Origin: Agaribacterium haliotis
Lineage (GTDB): Bacteria; Pseudomonadota; Gammaproteobacteria; Pseudomonadales; Cellvibrionaceae
Direction: 5' to 3'
NCBI RefSeq assembly: GCF_002312815.1
Contig: NZ_NKQJ01000005.1
Span: 41,548 to 105,547 of the forward strand
DNA: 64,000 bases
Part shown: positions 36,624-46,193 of the stretch, in pieces
Numbering within the stretch: position 1 is the stretch's first letter
Layout of the letters: each line of letters starts with the position of its first letter
Position numbers and translations under genes: made by a program
Notes under the pieces: model-generated
The model's database searches: none
Seen by the model: the letters and a program-made list of their open reading frames with translations, nothing else
Told to the model about the DNA's origin: nothing

Positions 36624-37757
36624 ATGGGGCATTCTTTTTCTACTTTATTGGTTTTTATTTCAGCATTCATTCTATTGTTTCCGAGCGCCCAGGTGCTCGC
36701 GCAGGAAAAAACAGCCCGAATCTTAATGGTTTTGAGCAGCTACGGTGAAAAAAACACCGATGGTGAACTGGTTAAGCCGGGTTATGAATTTGACGAGATG
36801 AGTAAAGCGTATCTTGTGTTTAAACACGCAGGCGCCGACGTGGATTTTACATCTCCGAAAGGCGGTGAGCTGGTAACGGACAACTACGATAAAAACAAAC
36901 GCTACAATCAGAGTTTTTTAGCCGATGAAGCCGCCGTTCACGCACTTGCTAGCAGCCTTAAGCTCAGTGACATTAACGCCGACAACTACGATGCGGTATT
37001 TGTTGTTGGCGGTAAAGGGCCGATGTTTGATCTGCGAGATAATAAACAACTCAAGCGTGTAATCCGGGATATTTACGAGCGCGGGGGCGCGGTTGGCGCG
37101 GTGTGCCACGGGCCCGCTGCGCTATTGGATATTAAACTCAGCGATGGCAGTTATCTGGTAGGCGGCAAACGTATATCGGCTTTTAGCAATGAAGAAGAAG
37201 CCGTGTTTAGCAAAAAGTGGCAGCTGCCATTTCTACTTGAAGATGAGCTAAGTGCGCAAGGCGCTGTGTTTCGCCAAGATGCACTGATGTTAAATCAGGT
37301 GAGTGTCGATCAGAGGCTTGTCACCGGGCAGAATCCATTTTCCACCGCCGATACCGCCAAGGCCTTAGTTGAGCAGCTTGGTCTGGAGTTTGATGCTGGG
37401 CTTGAATTTAAAGATGATAAAACAGTAAAGCTTGTTGAGGCCTTTTTCAAAGACCGAAAACAGGCAGCGAAGCAGTATCAGCAAACACCAGAGTCCTATG
37501 ACACAATGCTGTTGGCAATGCTCGGTGTCTATCACGCGCGCTACGCAAAATCTGAAATTGAGCGCGATGTTGCCATTGTATTGATGCAGCAGACGATAGA
37601 CGAAATCAAGCATGCGGCCCTTTACACCGCGCTTGTTGAAGCTTATATCGATGAAAACGAGTTAGCGCAGGCGGCGCAGCTACTTAAGCAATCCAAAGCG
37701 CTGTTTCCCGACGACCAGGGCTTAGCCACCTTGCGTACTCAGCTTGCAAACAGGTAG
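36624..37757 (+). CDS. Secreted DJ-1/PfpI-like protein with C-terminal helical domain
   Basis: 377 residues from the ATG at 36624, which has GGAG 7 bases ahead (the ATG at 36612 is less well placed). Signal peptide to about residue 27 (ALAxAQ-like end QVLAQE). DJ-1/PfpI/Hsp31-type domain about 30-235: nucleophile elbow GAVCHGPAAL, acidic motif GYEFDEMSKAY, and FVVGGKGPMFD. The C-terminal 130 residues look like two TPR-like helical pairs (ALVEAYIDENELAQAAQLLK). Cytosolic Hsp31-type enzymes are glyoxalase/deglycase-like; the periplasmic location is unusual. Confidence 0.82.
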   Translation: MGHSFSTLLVFISAFILLFPSAQVLAQEKTARILMVLSSYGEKNTDGELVKPGYEFDEMSKAYLVFKHAGADVDFTSPKGGELVTDNYDKNKRYNQSFLADEAAVHALASSLKLSDINADNYDAVFVVGGKGPMFDLRDNKQLKRVIRDIYERGGAVGAVCHGPAALLDIKLSDGSYLVGGKRISAFSNEEEAVFSKKWQLPFLLEDELSAQGAVFRQDALMLNQVSVDQRLVTGQNPFSTADTAKALVEQLGLEFDAGLEFKDDKTVKLVEAFFKDRKQAAKQYQQTPESYDTMLLAMLGVYHARYAKSEIERDVAIVLMQQTIDEIKHAALYTALVEAYIDENELAQAAQLLKQSKALFPDDQGLATLRTQLANR

Positions 37758-37831
37758 GGCGCATGTGTCTTGCTGGCTTAAATGCGGTTTAGGCGGTATG
37801 CGTTAACAGGCTGTTAAACAGGTAGGTAGTT

Positions 37832-38521
37832 ATGGCAAATCTTAAAATACTAATAGCGGAAGACAACCTTGCTATTTGCAAAAATATTGAAGCGTTTATG
37901 CAAAAGCGCAGTGTCGAGTTGGATTTTGCCCACGACGGCAGGCTCGCCTGTGAGCTGGCATTAAACGAATATTTTGATTGCATTGTGCTCGATATTGCCA
38001 TGCCTAAGATGGATGGCTTGGTGGTTTGTCGCCAACTGCGTCAGCAGTCGCAGCGCCATATTCCTATTCTGATGTTAACCGCCAGGGATAGCCTTGATGA
38101 CAAACTTACAGGTTTTGCCTGTGGTGCGGACGATTATTTGTGTAAACCGTTTGCACTTGAAGAGTTGTATGCGCGCTGTCAGGCTCTGGCGGCCCGCCAG
38201 CAACAGGTTGCGGCTAAGGTCTTGAGCCTCGGTCAGGGGGAGACTCAGATCAGCCTGGACTTGAGCGCACGTACCGCAAGCAGGATGGGCAGCACCGTGG
38301 CGCTGCAGCGCATTCCGTTTGAAATATTGAAACTGTTGATGCAGGCCCACCCGCGCACGGTAACACGATCCGAGCTCTGTGAGCGTATCTGGCACGGAGA
38401 GCCAAGTGGCTCGGACAGTTTGCGCTCACATATGTATCAGTTGCGCCAGGCCATTGATAAGCCGTTTGAGCGCGCTGTAATCAAAACTTTACACGGGGTT
38501 GGTTTTCGTATCGATATTTAG
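37832..38521 (+). CDS. OmpR/PhoB-family response regulator
   Basis: 229 residues. Receiver with acidic pair IAEDN, phospho-acceptor Asp in CIVLDIAMPKMDG (about 52), Lys in DDYLCKPFALEEL; winged-helix effector domain with RTVTRSELCERIW and LRSHMYQLRQAIDK and terminal HGVGFRI. Partner kinase is the next gene. The gap of 71 bp suggests an operon. Confidence 0.92.
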   Translation: MANLKILIAEDNLAICKNIEAFMQKRSVELDFAHDGRLACELALNEYFDCIVLDIAMPKMDGLVVCRQLRQQSQRHIPILMLTARDSLDDKLTGFACGADDYLCKPFALEELYARCQALAARQQQVAAKVLSLGQGETQISLDLSARTASRMGSTVALQRIPFEILKLLMQAHPRTVTRSELCERIWHGEPSGSDSLRSHMYQLRQAIDKPFERAVIKTLHGVGFRIDI

Positions 38522-38592
38522 CCGTTTGAATATTTTTGTGCTGCGTATTTATATCGCTTTGACCGGCCCTGACAACCAATGAATTTAACACG

Positions 38593-39855
38593 ATGATTTT
38601 TAACAGTATTCGCACCCGTATTGTTGTTTATTTTGTGACGATGGCGCTTGGCATTAGCCTGCTGTTTTCGTTGCTTGGTTTTTTATTTTCCTACAATATC
38701 GAAGATACAATGTTCCAGCGCTTGCTAAGTGACGAAGCTAAGCGGGCTGAGACTCAGCTTGAACGCGGTGATGTGGTTTCGCCGACACTAAGTTATGTTG
38801 ATTTTTATTCAACTAAAGCGCAGTTGCCTCGCGCAGTGTTGGATGTGCTTGAGCACGAGCCCCAGCGCATCGAATTTCCCGGCCCGGGCCAGCGCCACTA
38901 CCACCTTGTTGAACTTAGTCACGGTTATTTACTGGCCGAAGTCAGCGATCATTTGGTTGTGCGCAAAGCAAAAAGCGCCATGGCACTTTTGCAGCTGTTT
39001 GTTATGTTTATTATTGTGCTTATCATCGCGCTGTTGGCGTGGTTGCTGGCGCGGCGTTTGGTTCAGCCTATTCAGCAGTTAAATACGCTGGTTAGCAAAA
39101 TGGGTAATCAGGCTTTACCGCAAGGTTTTTCCGCCGAATTTAAGCGCGATGAAATTGGCATGTTTGCCCGTGAGCTTGATGCGGCGATGCAGCGTTTACA
39201 AGCGTTTATTCAGCGCGAGCAGGATTTTACCCGGGATGTCTCTCACGAATTACGCACACCACTTGCGATTAGTCAGGGCGCGCTTTGCCTGTTAGCCGAC
39301 AGTGAGCTCGATGCGGATCAGCGCAAGCTGCTGCATCGCTTGCAAGCTGCGCAAGATCAAATGCAGCAATGTATTGAGGCTTTGTTAACGCTCGCACGGG
39401 AGCAAGGTTTTGACGAGGCCCCGGTGCCGGTATTAGCTCTGCTTGAGGCGGCTATTATCGAATGCTCTGAGTGCCTTGGCAAAGAGGGCAAGTTGCTACA
39501 AACGAAATTGGAACAACTCGACCTTGAGTTAAAGGTGGAGCCAGAATTGGTGCTGCAGAGCAATGAACAGGCGCTGCGCATTATCGTTTGTAATTTATTG
39601 GCTAACGCCTTTATTCATTGCAAATCAGCCAAGATCTGCATTGCCGCCGACGCTCAGTGTTTAACCATTACCAATGTCGGTGATCAAATTGACAGCGACC
39701 TGCTAGAGCGTATTTTTCAAGGCGGCGTGAAGGGCGCGCAAAGTCAGGGTTACGGTATTGGTTTGGCGCTGGTAAAGCGTTTGTGTGAACGCTTGTCTGT
39801 CGCCGTTTCAATCGAGAATACGAAGCAGGGGGTTTGTGCGCGCCTGTCTTGGTAG
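38593..39855 (+). CDS. Sensor histidine kinase
   Basis: 420 residues. Two membrane helices (about 10-33 and 133-155) flank a 100-residue periplasmic sensor without a recognised domain; HAMP about 155-210; phospho-acceptor His in DVSHELRTPLAI; N box IIVCNLLANAFIHC; G box GYGIGLALVKRL. Pair with the regulator just upstream. Signal unknown. In size and layout it is like QseC/PhoQ-type kinases. Confidence 0.9.
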   Translation: MIFNSIRTRIVVYFVTMALGISLLFSLLGFLFSYNIEDTMFQRLLSDEAKRAETQLERGDVVSPTLSYVDFYSTKAQLPRAVLDVLEHEPQRIEFPGPGQRHYHLVELSHGYLLAEVSDHLVVRKAKSAMALLQLFVMFIIVLIIALLAWLLARRLVQPIQQLNTLVSKMGNQALPQGFSAEFKRDEIGMFARELDAAMQRLQAFIQREQDFTRDVSHELRTPLAISQGALCLLADSELDADQRKLLHRLQAAQDQMQQCIEALLTLAREQGFDEAPVPVLALLEAAIIECSECLGKEGKLLQTKLEQLDLELKVEPELVLQSNEQALRIIVCNLLANAFIHCKSAKICIAADAQCLTITNVGDQIDSDLLERIFQGGVKGAQSQGYGIGLALVKRLCERLSVAVSIENTKQGVCARLSW

Positions 39856-39970
39856 GCCGGATTTATTCAAGCGCTAAGCACTTGAGCTAGCTCAGTATGT
39901 TGGCCGCGGTTTTTATTTGTATAAAGCGCTTGTTGAGAACGCACTGCACTATTGCGCATTTTTAGTGCTC

Positions 39971-39993
39971 GCGAGCGCCTGCTAGGCGCTCGC
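39971..39993. terminator. Perfect 9-bp hairpin spanning a stop codon
   Basis: GCGAGCGCC and GGCGCTCGC with a 5-nt loop. The loop contains the TAG stop of the minus-strand gene 39982-40842. No T-tract follows on either strand, so it may act as an mRNA 3' stem or a shared weak terminator between convergent genes. Confidence 0.45.
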
Positions 39994-40842
39994 CACATTT
40001 ACTGTCGCTGTGTCGGCGTTGTTATCAAGATATTGCATCAGTGTTTGAACAATCTGCTGTTGCGTTTGCAAGTGGCAAAGCAGCTGCTTAAACAGTGGCT
40101 TTAGCGAGTGTTGCACATTGTTTGAGTCGCGCTGATCAAGTTCCAGGTGCGGTAAAATTTCCGCAGCGTAGCGCTCTAGTTCCTCGCCGCAGGCACTAAC
40201 GGCCTGTTCAATATTCAGTAGGCCCATGCTCACAAGGTCTCTGATGTAGTCGATATCCTGGCACTGTTGTTTGTGCAGTTGCTGGCGGCTTGCGACTGTA
40301 TCTTGTTTTGAGTGCTCGTGCGCGAGCAGATGGCTGTATATCGTATCAAAACACTCAACCAGGCTCTGGTTGCACTCGATCAGCAGATCTATTTTGTCCT
40401 GGTCGAAATGACAGGTATCGATGATCACGGCAATGTTATTGGTTTTGACGAGCACGCCGTAGGCGAACGCTCGATCGTGCGCAACATCGCGTTTGAACAG
40501 GTCGTGGTCTAGAGCTTCAAGCTCAATGCGAAGCGATTGGCTAAAGCCTGAGCCGAAGCGCTGTTCACTCGTGTTGAGCGGGTCGATGATCTTGCCGTGT
40601 AGCCCCATTGATACTAGCGCGTAGGCCAGGTTATCCAAAAGAGCCTCGCGTGTTCGCGCTTGTAGTGAGTCGCTGCAAAACTTCAGTACCTGCTTTAAAA
40701 AACACACGTGCTTTAAGGCCGATTTCAATATTGCATGCTCACTGCTGCCGGCGCCGGTGCAGTGGTTGTTGATACTCTGTTTGCTGTCGTTGTCGGTGTG
40801 CTTCTCTGTGTTGTTTTCAGTACTGTTCGCTGCGCAGCTCAT
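39982..40842 (-). CDS. Hypothetical helical protein
   Basis: 286 residues. A hydrophilic Asn/Thr/Ser-rich start (about 1-35) is followed by helices with scattered Cys and His. AYALVSMGLHGKIIDPLNTS, then FKRDVAHDRAFAYGVLV and VIIDTCHFDQDKIDLLIECN could form an alpha/beta ligand-binding domain, but no family is recognised. No membrane segment. Convergent with the histidine kinase gene. Confidence 0.6.
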   Translation of the reverse strand: MSCAANSTENNTEKHTDNDSKQSINNHCTGAGSSEHAILKSALKHVCFLKQVLKFCSDSLQARTREALLDNLAYALVSMGLHGKIIDPLNTSEQRFGSGFSQSLRIELEALDHDLFKRDVAHDRAFAYGVLVKTNNIAVIIDTCHFDQDKIDLLIECNQSLVECFDTIYSHLLAHEHSKQDTVASRQQLHKQQCQDIDYIRDLVSMGLLNIEQAVSACGEELERYAAEILPHLELDQRDSNNVQHSLKPLFKQLLCHLQTQQQIVQTLMQYLDNNADTATVNVASA

Positions 40843-41051
40843 GGCCGAACCCTCGTCAATCCTTCAGCATTCATTAAGGCGCTGCAGCGCTTGCGACGCA
40901 AGGTAAGTGGCCTAAGTGTTCGCGTTTTTGCCTGATTTTAATTGGCGTTTTTTTGATCTGTCTGAAAGTGTCAGCGCGCTGTCGCATGTTGCACGCGAAT
41001 ATTCGCCGCTTGCTGTGGTCAATACGTGTACAGCAATATCGGTAGTGGCAA

Positions 41052-41981
41052 ATGAAAGTAAGTAAGACAAACGCAAGTTGTATTGACGATTTTGGTCTCG
41101 AGAAGGTCGGCCTGGATTTTATAACTAACCAAATAACACCGGGCGACTTTTTTGGTCAGAGTTATCTGTACATGGACGCAGCGCTGCACGTTGGCAATCG
41201 TTCGGCGACGCGCGCGGTGGAGGATTTTGGCAGTGTGCCCAAAGGTACGACCTTGTTTTGTCTGCCGGTTAGCGGCAATGAGCTGGTTGTCCGGGGCGAG
41301 CGCATTGGCCCGGCTCAAGCAGCTATTATTCCCGAGGGCGAAGAATTGCATCGATTGCTGCCAGCGGGCTCGAGCTATATTCCTATCGCAGTGAAAAGCG
41401 CTTTGTGGCAGCGCTTAAAAACAACGGATCAGAGCCGCTATCTCGACAAGCTGCAGTTTCGCGGCTTTAAGAAGATCGGTTTTCAAAACTCGATTTTTAT
41501 GTGCCAGGCAGAGACGATGTCGTTTTTGCGCGCAATGACCGATGAGGAAGGGCCGCGCAAAAGCAAACGTTATATCGAACGTTATAAAGACAACATTCAG
41601 TTATTGTTGATGTCGTTATTAGTTTCAGAAAAGCAGGCATTGCGTTGTAATGGTTTTGAAAAAATTGTTAAACGGGCAGTTGCATGTGCGCACTCAGATG
41701 AGCTCAAGCGCTACACCGTGCTTGAGTTGTCAATCAAAAGTAATACATCTGTGCGCAATCTGGAGCTCGCTTTTTACAAGGCGATGGGGATTAGCCCTAA
41801 GGCGTATATCAATGCGGTGTTGCTCGGTCGCGTTCGCCGGGGGCTAAAGCAGGGGCGCTACGAGAGCATTCGCCAGGCCTGTGAGTCGCACGGTATACGC
41901 CATATGGGGAATTTTTCAAAAAATTACCGGCGCATGTTTGGCGAAGTGCCGTCGTCAACGGCAAAACTTGTGTGGCTCTAG
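41052..41981 (+). CDS. AraC-family transcriptional regulator
   Basis: 309 residues. The C-terminal 100 residues hold two helix-turn-helices (LELSIKSNTSVRNLELAFYK and ESIRQACESHGI), the first with the MGISPKAYINAVLLGRVRR linker, as in the AraC/XylS type. The N-terminal half is a cupin-like ligand domain of the kind annotated AraC_binding_2 (LFCLPVSGNELVVRGERIGP). Target genes unknown; the divergent gene at 39982 and the downstream operon at 42140 are candidates. Confidence 0.85.
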   Translation: MKVSKTNASCIDDFGLEKVGLDFITNQITPGDFFGQSYLYMDAALHVGNRSATRAVEDFGSVPKGTTLFCLPVSGNELVVRGERIGPAQAAIIPEGEELHRLLPAGSSYIPIAVKSALWQRLKTTDQSRYLDKLQFRGFKKIGFQNSIFMCQAETMSFLRAMTDEEGPRKSKRYIERYKDNIQLLLMSLLVSEKQALRCNGFEKIVKRAVACAHSDELKRYTVLELSIKSNTSVRNLELAFYKAMGISPKAYINAVLLGRVRRGLKQGRYESIRQACESHGIRHMGNFSKNYRRMFGEVPSSTAKLVWL

Positions 41982-42139
41982 TTTGCGGCTTAACGCGTTG
42001 CACGTGGACTTTTGACTTGACCAACCTATACAGCACTGCGACAGCGGCGTCATAAAAATGTAACGGATCTTACTTGGTGGCTGGCTACTATTTGCATATG
42101 TTTAGCCGCGCTTGCTGAAGCTGCCTTTGGTTAAAATCT

Positions 42140-42862
42140 ATGTTGCTTAAGTTTGTCTGTCTATCCGTATTGATTATTTTGCAGGGCTGTACGATTTTGC
42201 AAAAAGATCGGTGGCCGGCAGGTAATAATGTGATCTTGCTTACCTTTGACGACGGGCCCAACCCCGATGCGCAGGTGTCCCATCAGTTACTGGATGTACT
42301 AAAGAAACACGGTATCAAGGCAACGTTCTGTTATGTTGGTGAACACGTCGACCGTAACCCGGAGCTTGTTCGGCGCGCTGCGGGCGACGGCCACGCGATC
42401 GTCACCCATTCGTACAACCGAAGCTGGCCGCCGTTGTTTGACGAAACGCTACTACTTGAACAGATACAGAAGTCGAGAGCAGCGATTCGCGCCGCGGCAC
42501 CGGGTAGCGATATTCAGCTTGATTATTATCGACCACCCCGCGGTCTGGTCAGCCCTGCGGTTAGGGTTTTGTTGAATCAACACGAGGTGGAACTGGCCTA
42601 TTTAACGTTTTATGTGCACGAGGCAAGTGCCGGGCCCGATAAATCAGCATCGGTGTTGGCGCGAATAAAAAGTGGTATAAAAAAACATCAAGGCGCGGCA
42701 ATTGTGTTGCATGAATCGCGCTATCCATCAGACAAATATGTGGACAAAAGCTGGTTGCCAGCGATGGTCGAGCAACTCATCGTTTGGGCCAAGCAAGAGG
42801 GATATGACTTTGTTCTTTATCAGGATCAGTATTCAGCTGAGGTTTCGGCGTCTCGCTCTTAA
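42140..42862 (+). CDS. NodB-like polysaccharide deacetylase lipoprotein
   Basis: 240 residues. Lipobox LQGC (Cys 17). NodB motif 1 TFDDGP (35-40) carries the catalytic and first metal Asp; motif 2 is THSYNRSW (His 90, but the second metal His four residues on is Arg 94); motif 3 YYRPPRG is intact; motif 5 reads VLHES. The changed motif 2 means the usual D-H-H metal triad is incomplete, so activity is uncertain. It overlaps the next gene by 59 bp. Likely anchored in the envelope and directed at peptidoglycan or another polysaccharide. Confidence 0.82.
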   Translation: MLLKFVCLSVLIILQGCTILQKDRWPAGNNVILLTFDDGPNPDAQVSHQLLDVLKKHGIKATFCYVGEHVDRNPELVRRAAGDGHAIVTHSYNRSWPPLFDETLLLEQIQKSRAAIRAAAPGSDIQLDYYRPPRGLVSPAVRVLLNQHEVELAYLTFYVHEASAGPDKSASVLARIKSGIKKHQGAAIVLHESRYPSDKYVDKSWLPAMVEQLIVWAKQEGYDFVLYQDQYSAEVSASRS

Positions 42863-44537
42863 ATTGTGGTGTTTTATTGTCTGTTGCTTTTTTTTGGCTG
42901 TGCCTACCAAGGCCCTGGCTGAAGATGTTAAATACACTTTAAGCTTAGGGGCAGATGTTAACGGTGATGGTGTTATTCAGCTACATGCACACGACTTTAT
43001 TCCGCAAGATCGCAGCGCCATCGATCAACCTTTTGTATTCTGGATTAACGACGATCAGGACGATTTAGAGCTTTATGAAAGTTGGCCGCATCAGCATCCG
43101 GACAACGAGGATGAGCTACCCGGGTCGCTACGTGATTTGGAGGATTTCTCCCGGATTCATATCGAACTTGGCTCTGAAAATACGCAGCTTTCGGCTACAT
43201 CTCTGCGTCTTTACGCAAGTGGAGAGGCGCAGATTCGGCTTTGGTTAAGCGAGGGCAATGATTGTTCGAGGAACTACTTAATTGATGACGCGCATGCAAA
43301 AAAACAGTTTAAATTTATGCAAAAAGGTGCACTGGGTGTTGTTGATGCTAAGCACAGTGTCAATATTGATGCGCTTGATAGCAAGCTGGATAAGCATGGC
43401 CGTATTTGTTTGGTCTTTGAAGCGGTAAAAAGTGGTCGTTTAACCTTGCGTGCCGAGCTGCTCCAGCAAGAGCGGCTTGTAAGCAGCAACGAACTCTATC
43501 TTGATTTGTACCCGGTAAAGTCGCTATATGAGCGTGTGCAGGTTGTCTGGCCTAAGCAGTTAAAACACCCCTATAAATACAAGTTGTTACCACCGGAGGT
43601 AAATTTAACACTGCAGCCGGAAACACTCGGTTTTGATTTTCATAAACCCTGGTACGAAGACAATAATGTTCTTATTTGGGTGCACGGTTGGATTCCTCAC
43701 GATGAAGAAAACTATCAGCGGACCCTGGTGTTTTCATTTGAAACGATGTTTAAGCGTTTGTGGCATCAGGGTTATCGAGGCAGGCTTGTTCATTTTCACT
43801 GGCCGACACGAAAGCGGGCCAACGCCTTGGGTTTGTTATCGAGTGAATTTAGGGGCTTAAAAAGTGCCGCGTTGCTGCTTGACTATGTCAATGCCTTGCC
43901 AGATTCGAAAAACGTTAAACTTACGTGTCACAGTTTAGGCGGCATTGTATTGATGGAGGCGTTGCATCAGGGCCTTGAAGCCGATGAGGTAATTTTTCAA
44001 GTATCGGCCGTACCGGCCGAAGCATTTGATACGCGCGATGAGCTGTTAGTTACGGAACTTAATAAAACCGTTACGCCGCGCGATGCAAGTGACGGAGGTT
44101 GGTCGGGTTACATTGGCAAGAGCAATGCTGAGATTTACAGTTTGTTTAATCCCGAAGATGTTACCTGGCTGGGTTGGAATGCCGCGCAAGTGAGCATGAA
44201 ACCATTAAAAAACTTCGGCCGTAAATATTCCTACGATGTGCATCGCAACAGCGGCGATCAAGCTCGACTGCGATACTGGTGGTGGTTTTCTCGACCTGTT
44301 GACGACGAGCACGAAGCACTTGCCTATATTATCAACTCAAAAACACAAGCGCTTGGTGCCGAAGCGCGTGTTGAGGGCGATGTATTGGAGGCCTATAACC
44401 TCGCGCTGCCGCCCTATGAATACGGCGCTGATCATGTCGCAATGTGGCGCTGGAATCCGCAGGATGTAATGCCATATTTTAGCCTGATGCTCGATATTTT
44501 TAATCTTCGTTACAACGCACTTGAGGTGCTTGAGTGA
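42804..44537 (+). CDS. Secreted alpha/beta hydrolase-like protein
   Basis: 577 residues from the ATG at 42804, with AGAGGG just ahead; the longer frame from 42702 lies wholly inside the NodB gene and is rejected. Signal peptide ends AVPTKALA-ED. Mature N-terminus carries DVNGDGVIQL, an EF-hand/dockerin-like calcium loop (about 50-60). A beta-rich middle follows. The hydrolase domain starts with VHGW (His 294) and has the nucleophile elbow CHSLGG (Ser 377), then a possible Asp and His further on. Probable lipase/esterase; substrate unknown. Confidence 0.75.
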   Translation: MTLFFIRISIQLRFRRLALKLWCFIVCCFFLAVPTKALAEDVKYTLSLGADVNGDGVIQLHAHDFIPQDRSAIDQPFVFWINDDQDDLELYESWPHQHPDNEDELPGSLRDLEDFSRIHIELGSENTQLSATSLRLYASGEAQIRLWLSEGNDCSRNYLIDDAHAKKQFKFMQKGALGVVDAKHSVNIDALDSKLDKHGRICLVFEAVKSGRLTLRAELLQQERLVSSNELYLDLYPVKSLYERVQVVWPKQLKHPYKYKLLPPEVNLTLQPETLGFDFHKPWYEDNNVLIWVHGWIPHDEENYQRTLVFSFETMFKRLWHQGYRGRLVHFHWPTRKRANALGLLSSEFRGLKSAALLLDYVNALPDSKNVKLTCHSLGGIVLMEALHQGLEADEVIFQVSAVPAEAFDTRDELLVTELNKTVTPRDASDGGWSGYIGKSNAEIYSLFNPEDVTWLGWNAAQVSMKPLKNFGRKYSYDVHRNSGDQARLRYWWWFSRPVDDEHEALAYIINSKTQALGAEARVEGDVLEAYNLALPPYEYGADHVAMWRWNPQDVMPYFSLMLDIFNLRYNALEVLE

Positions 44538-45496
44538 AATATCTTGTTGTTATTTGCGTGTGCCTGCTCTTGTTTGCGTGTGTCACGAGGCCGACAAATA
44601 GCCGCACTGCTCGCGATGTCGAAATTGTTAAAAATATGGAGTTAGTGCCGCGCTTTCCTGAGTTCGAATACGATACCCTGGAGCAGCTTGTTGAGCAGGA
44701 TGTGACAAGCGACATTCATACTTTTATACGTTTTGTGGATGCCCGTGGTCATGCACTTCGCGACGTTCCGATGGACTTTGTAGTGTTGGACACTGTGCTT
44801 GAGCCTTTTGATTATCCTTACTATGGTTTTACTCATTTGCGAAACTATCGCAGTGATAAACGCGGAGTTATCGAAGTTAAGACACGTGGAGCTGCGCTGA
44901 TTGGTGCAATTGCTTCAAAAGCGTATTGGCATGAAGGGGGCAGCACGGGAATACTGTATTTTGCCGACAGGCTGAAGTACTTAAATACGGTGGCGCTGCC
45001 GTCTTCGCTAGAAGAAGCATTTGTGATTGAGTTGCAGGAAAAGCCTGAGCACGCAAAAAATAGCAAAATTAATACTGGTTCTATATTTTTAAATCAGGCC
45101 GCGCCGACCTATGTACAGTTACTCGGTTCAATGGGCTATGCAACAAGCCCGGACAATGCCGATTTAGCGTTTTATCTTACTAAGGCCACCGACGATAAGC
45201 GCGCTCGCTATGACTGGCAGCTGACTATTCAGGTAGATGGTGGTGGCTTAAAACCTGTGGTGCAGCTGCCCGATCAATATGCTCCGCTTCAGGGCTATGC
45301 CTCTTCATACGAGCTAAAGATCAGCAAAGACGATGCGCTTTGGAGCCATCGAAAGAGTCTGTTTTTTTATTATCGCAGTGATGAGGGCAATTATGCCTAC
45401 CTTGAAATAAAGGTGCGAACAAAAGATAGAGCGTTTATTTCGATTGATGGAACAATCAATCTGCACGGAGAGAATATACTGGATCTGACACTTTAA
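44534..45496 (+). CDS. Lipoprotein of unknown function
   Basis: 320 residues from a GTG that overlaps the hydrolase stop (GTGA). Lipoprotein signal with LFAC (Cys 16). Beta-rich; no recognised domain. A surface-like segment THLRNYRSDKRGVIEVKTRG resembles a carboxypeptidase-regulatory-like or Ig-type strand pattern, not assigned. Third gene of the NodB/hydrolase operon. Confidence 0.7.
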   Translation: MKYLVVICVCLLLFACVTRPTNSRTARDVEIVKNMELVPRFPEFEYDTLEQLVEQDVTSDIHTFIRFVDARGHALRDVPMDFVVLDTVLEPFDYPYYGFTHLRNYRSDKRGVIEVKTRGAALIGAIASKAYWHEGGSTGILYFADRLKYLNTVALPSSLEEAFVIELQEKPEHAKNSKINTGSIFLNQAAPTYVQLLGSMGYATSPDNADLAFYLTKATDDKRARYDWQLTIQVDGGGLKPVVQLPDQYAPLQGYASSYELKISKDDALWSHRKSLFFYYRSDEGNYAYLEIKVRTKDRAFISIDGTINLHGENILDLTL

Positions 45497-45508
45497 ACCT
45501 GTTTGTTC

Positions 45509-46021
45509 TCAGTTTTTCTCCGCCTCTTCATGTTTGTTTTTGTCGTGGTGATGCACGGCGTTGGCAATGAGCTTGACGATTGGGATAAGCACAGCGAGGC
45601 CGCTTTCACTGAAGGCTTTGATGTCTTTGCCCAGGTGGTAAATTTGCTCGACACTCTGTTGGGCTTCACGCAAACCCAGTTCTGCACTTTGTTTAAGGTC
45701 TTCAATAAGGGCGTCGCGAATATCAATGATGGTTTGTTCTGGCTCTGAATTTTTATGCTTGCGCAGCATAAGCGCAGGTACAATCATCAAACCGATATTT
45801 AATGCTATGATCCAGCAGGCACTTAGCGCATAGTGCTTTAAACCGGCAATGCTCAAGTACAGCGCAACATTTGCGGCCAATATGGCCAGCCCCCCTAAAG
45901 CCACAAGCACGGCAATTAAAAAGGCCGACTTGCGCTGTTTGCGAAGCTCCATCTTGATCAGGCTTTTTTCGATGTCGTAGAGCATCTGAAGCTTTTCTGC
46001 TTTGTTTTCTAGTGCCTTCAT
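45509..46021 (-). CDS. Two-helix membrane protein, unknown
   Basis: 170 residues. Charged N-terminal helix, two membrane helices (about 33-55 and 65-85), then a cytoplasmic helical tail rich in Glu/Asp and ending in NAVHHHDKNKHEEAEKN. No known family. Convergent with the lipoprotein gene, 12 bp apart. Confidence 0.65.
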   Translation of the reverse strand: MKALENKAEKLQMLYDIEKSLIKMELRKQRKSAFLIAVLVALGGLAILAANVALYLSIAGLKHYALSACWIIALNIGLMIVPALMLRKHKNSEPEQTIIDIRDALIEDLKQSAELGLREAQQSVEQIYHLGKDIKAFSESGLAVLIPIVKLIANAVHHHDKNKHEEAEKN

Positions 46022-46193
46022 AAAACGGCTTGCCTTTCACTGGGTGAATACGGTTGTTTGGCCCGGGCCTATACATACTAATTTAGGCTTGATGGTTTAG
46101 CTGATTTTAATGAAAGTTTTGTGACTTGTCGTGGCGCGCCGAAGGGATTGGCGCCAAAGGCATTAAATTCGAAGGTTTTTATGGGGCGCGGCG

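Noticed and set aside
42702..42803. N-terminal extension of the secreted hydrolase
   Set aside because: Lies within the NodB gene; the internal ATG has a strong ribosome site and gives a proper signal peptide.
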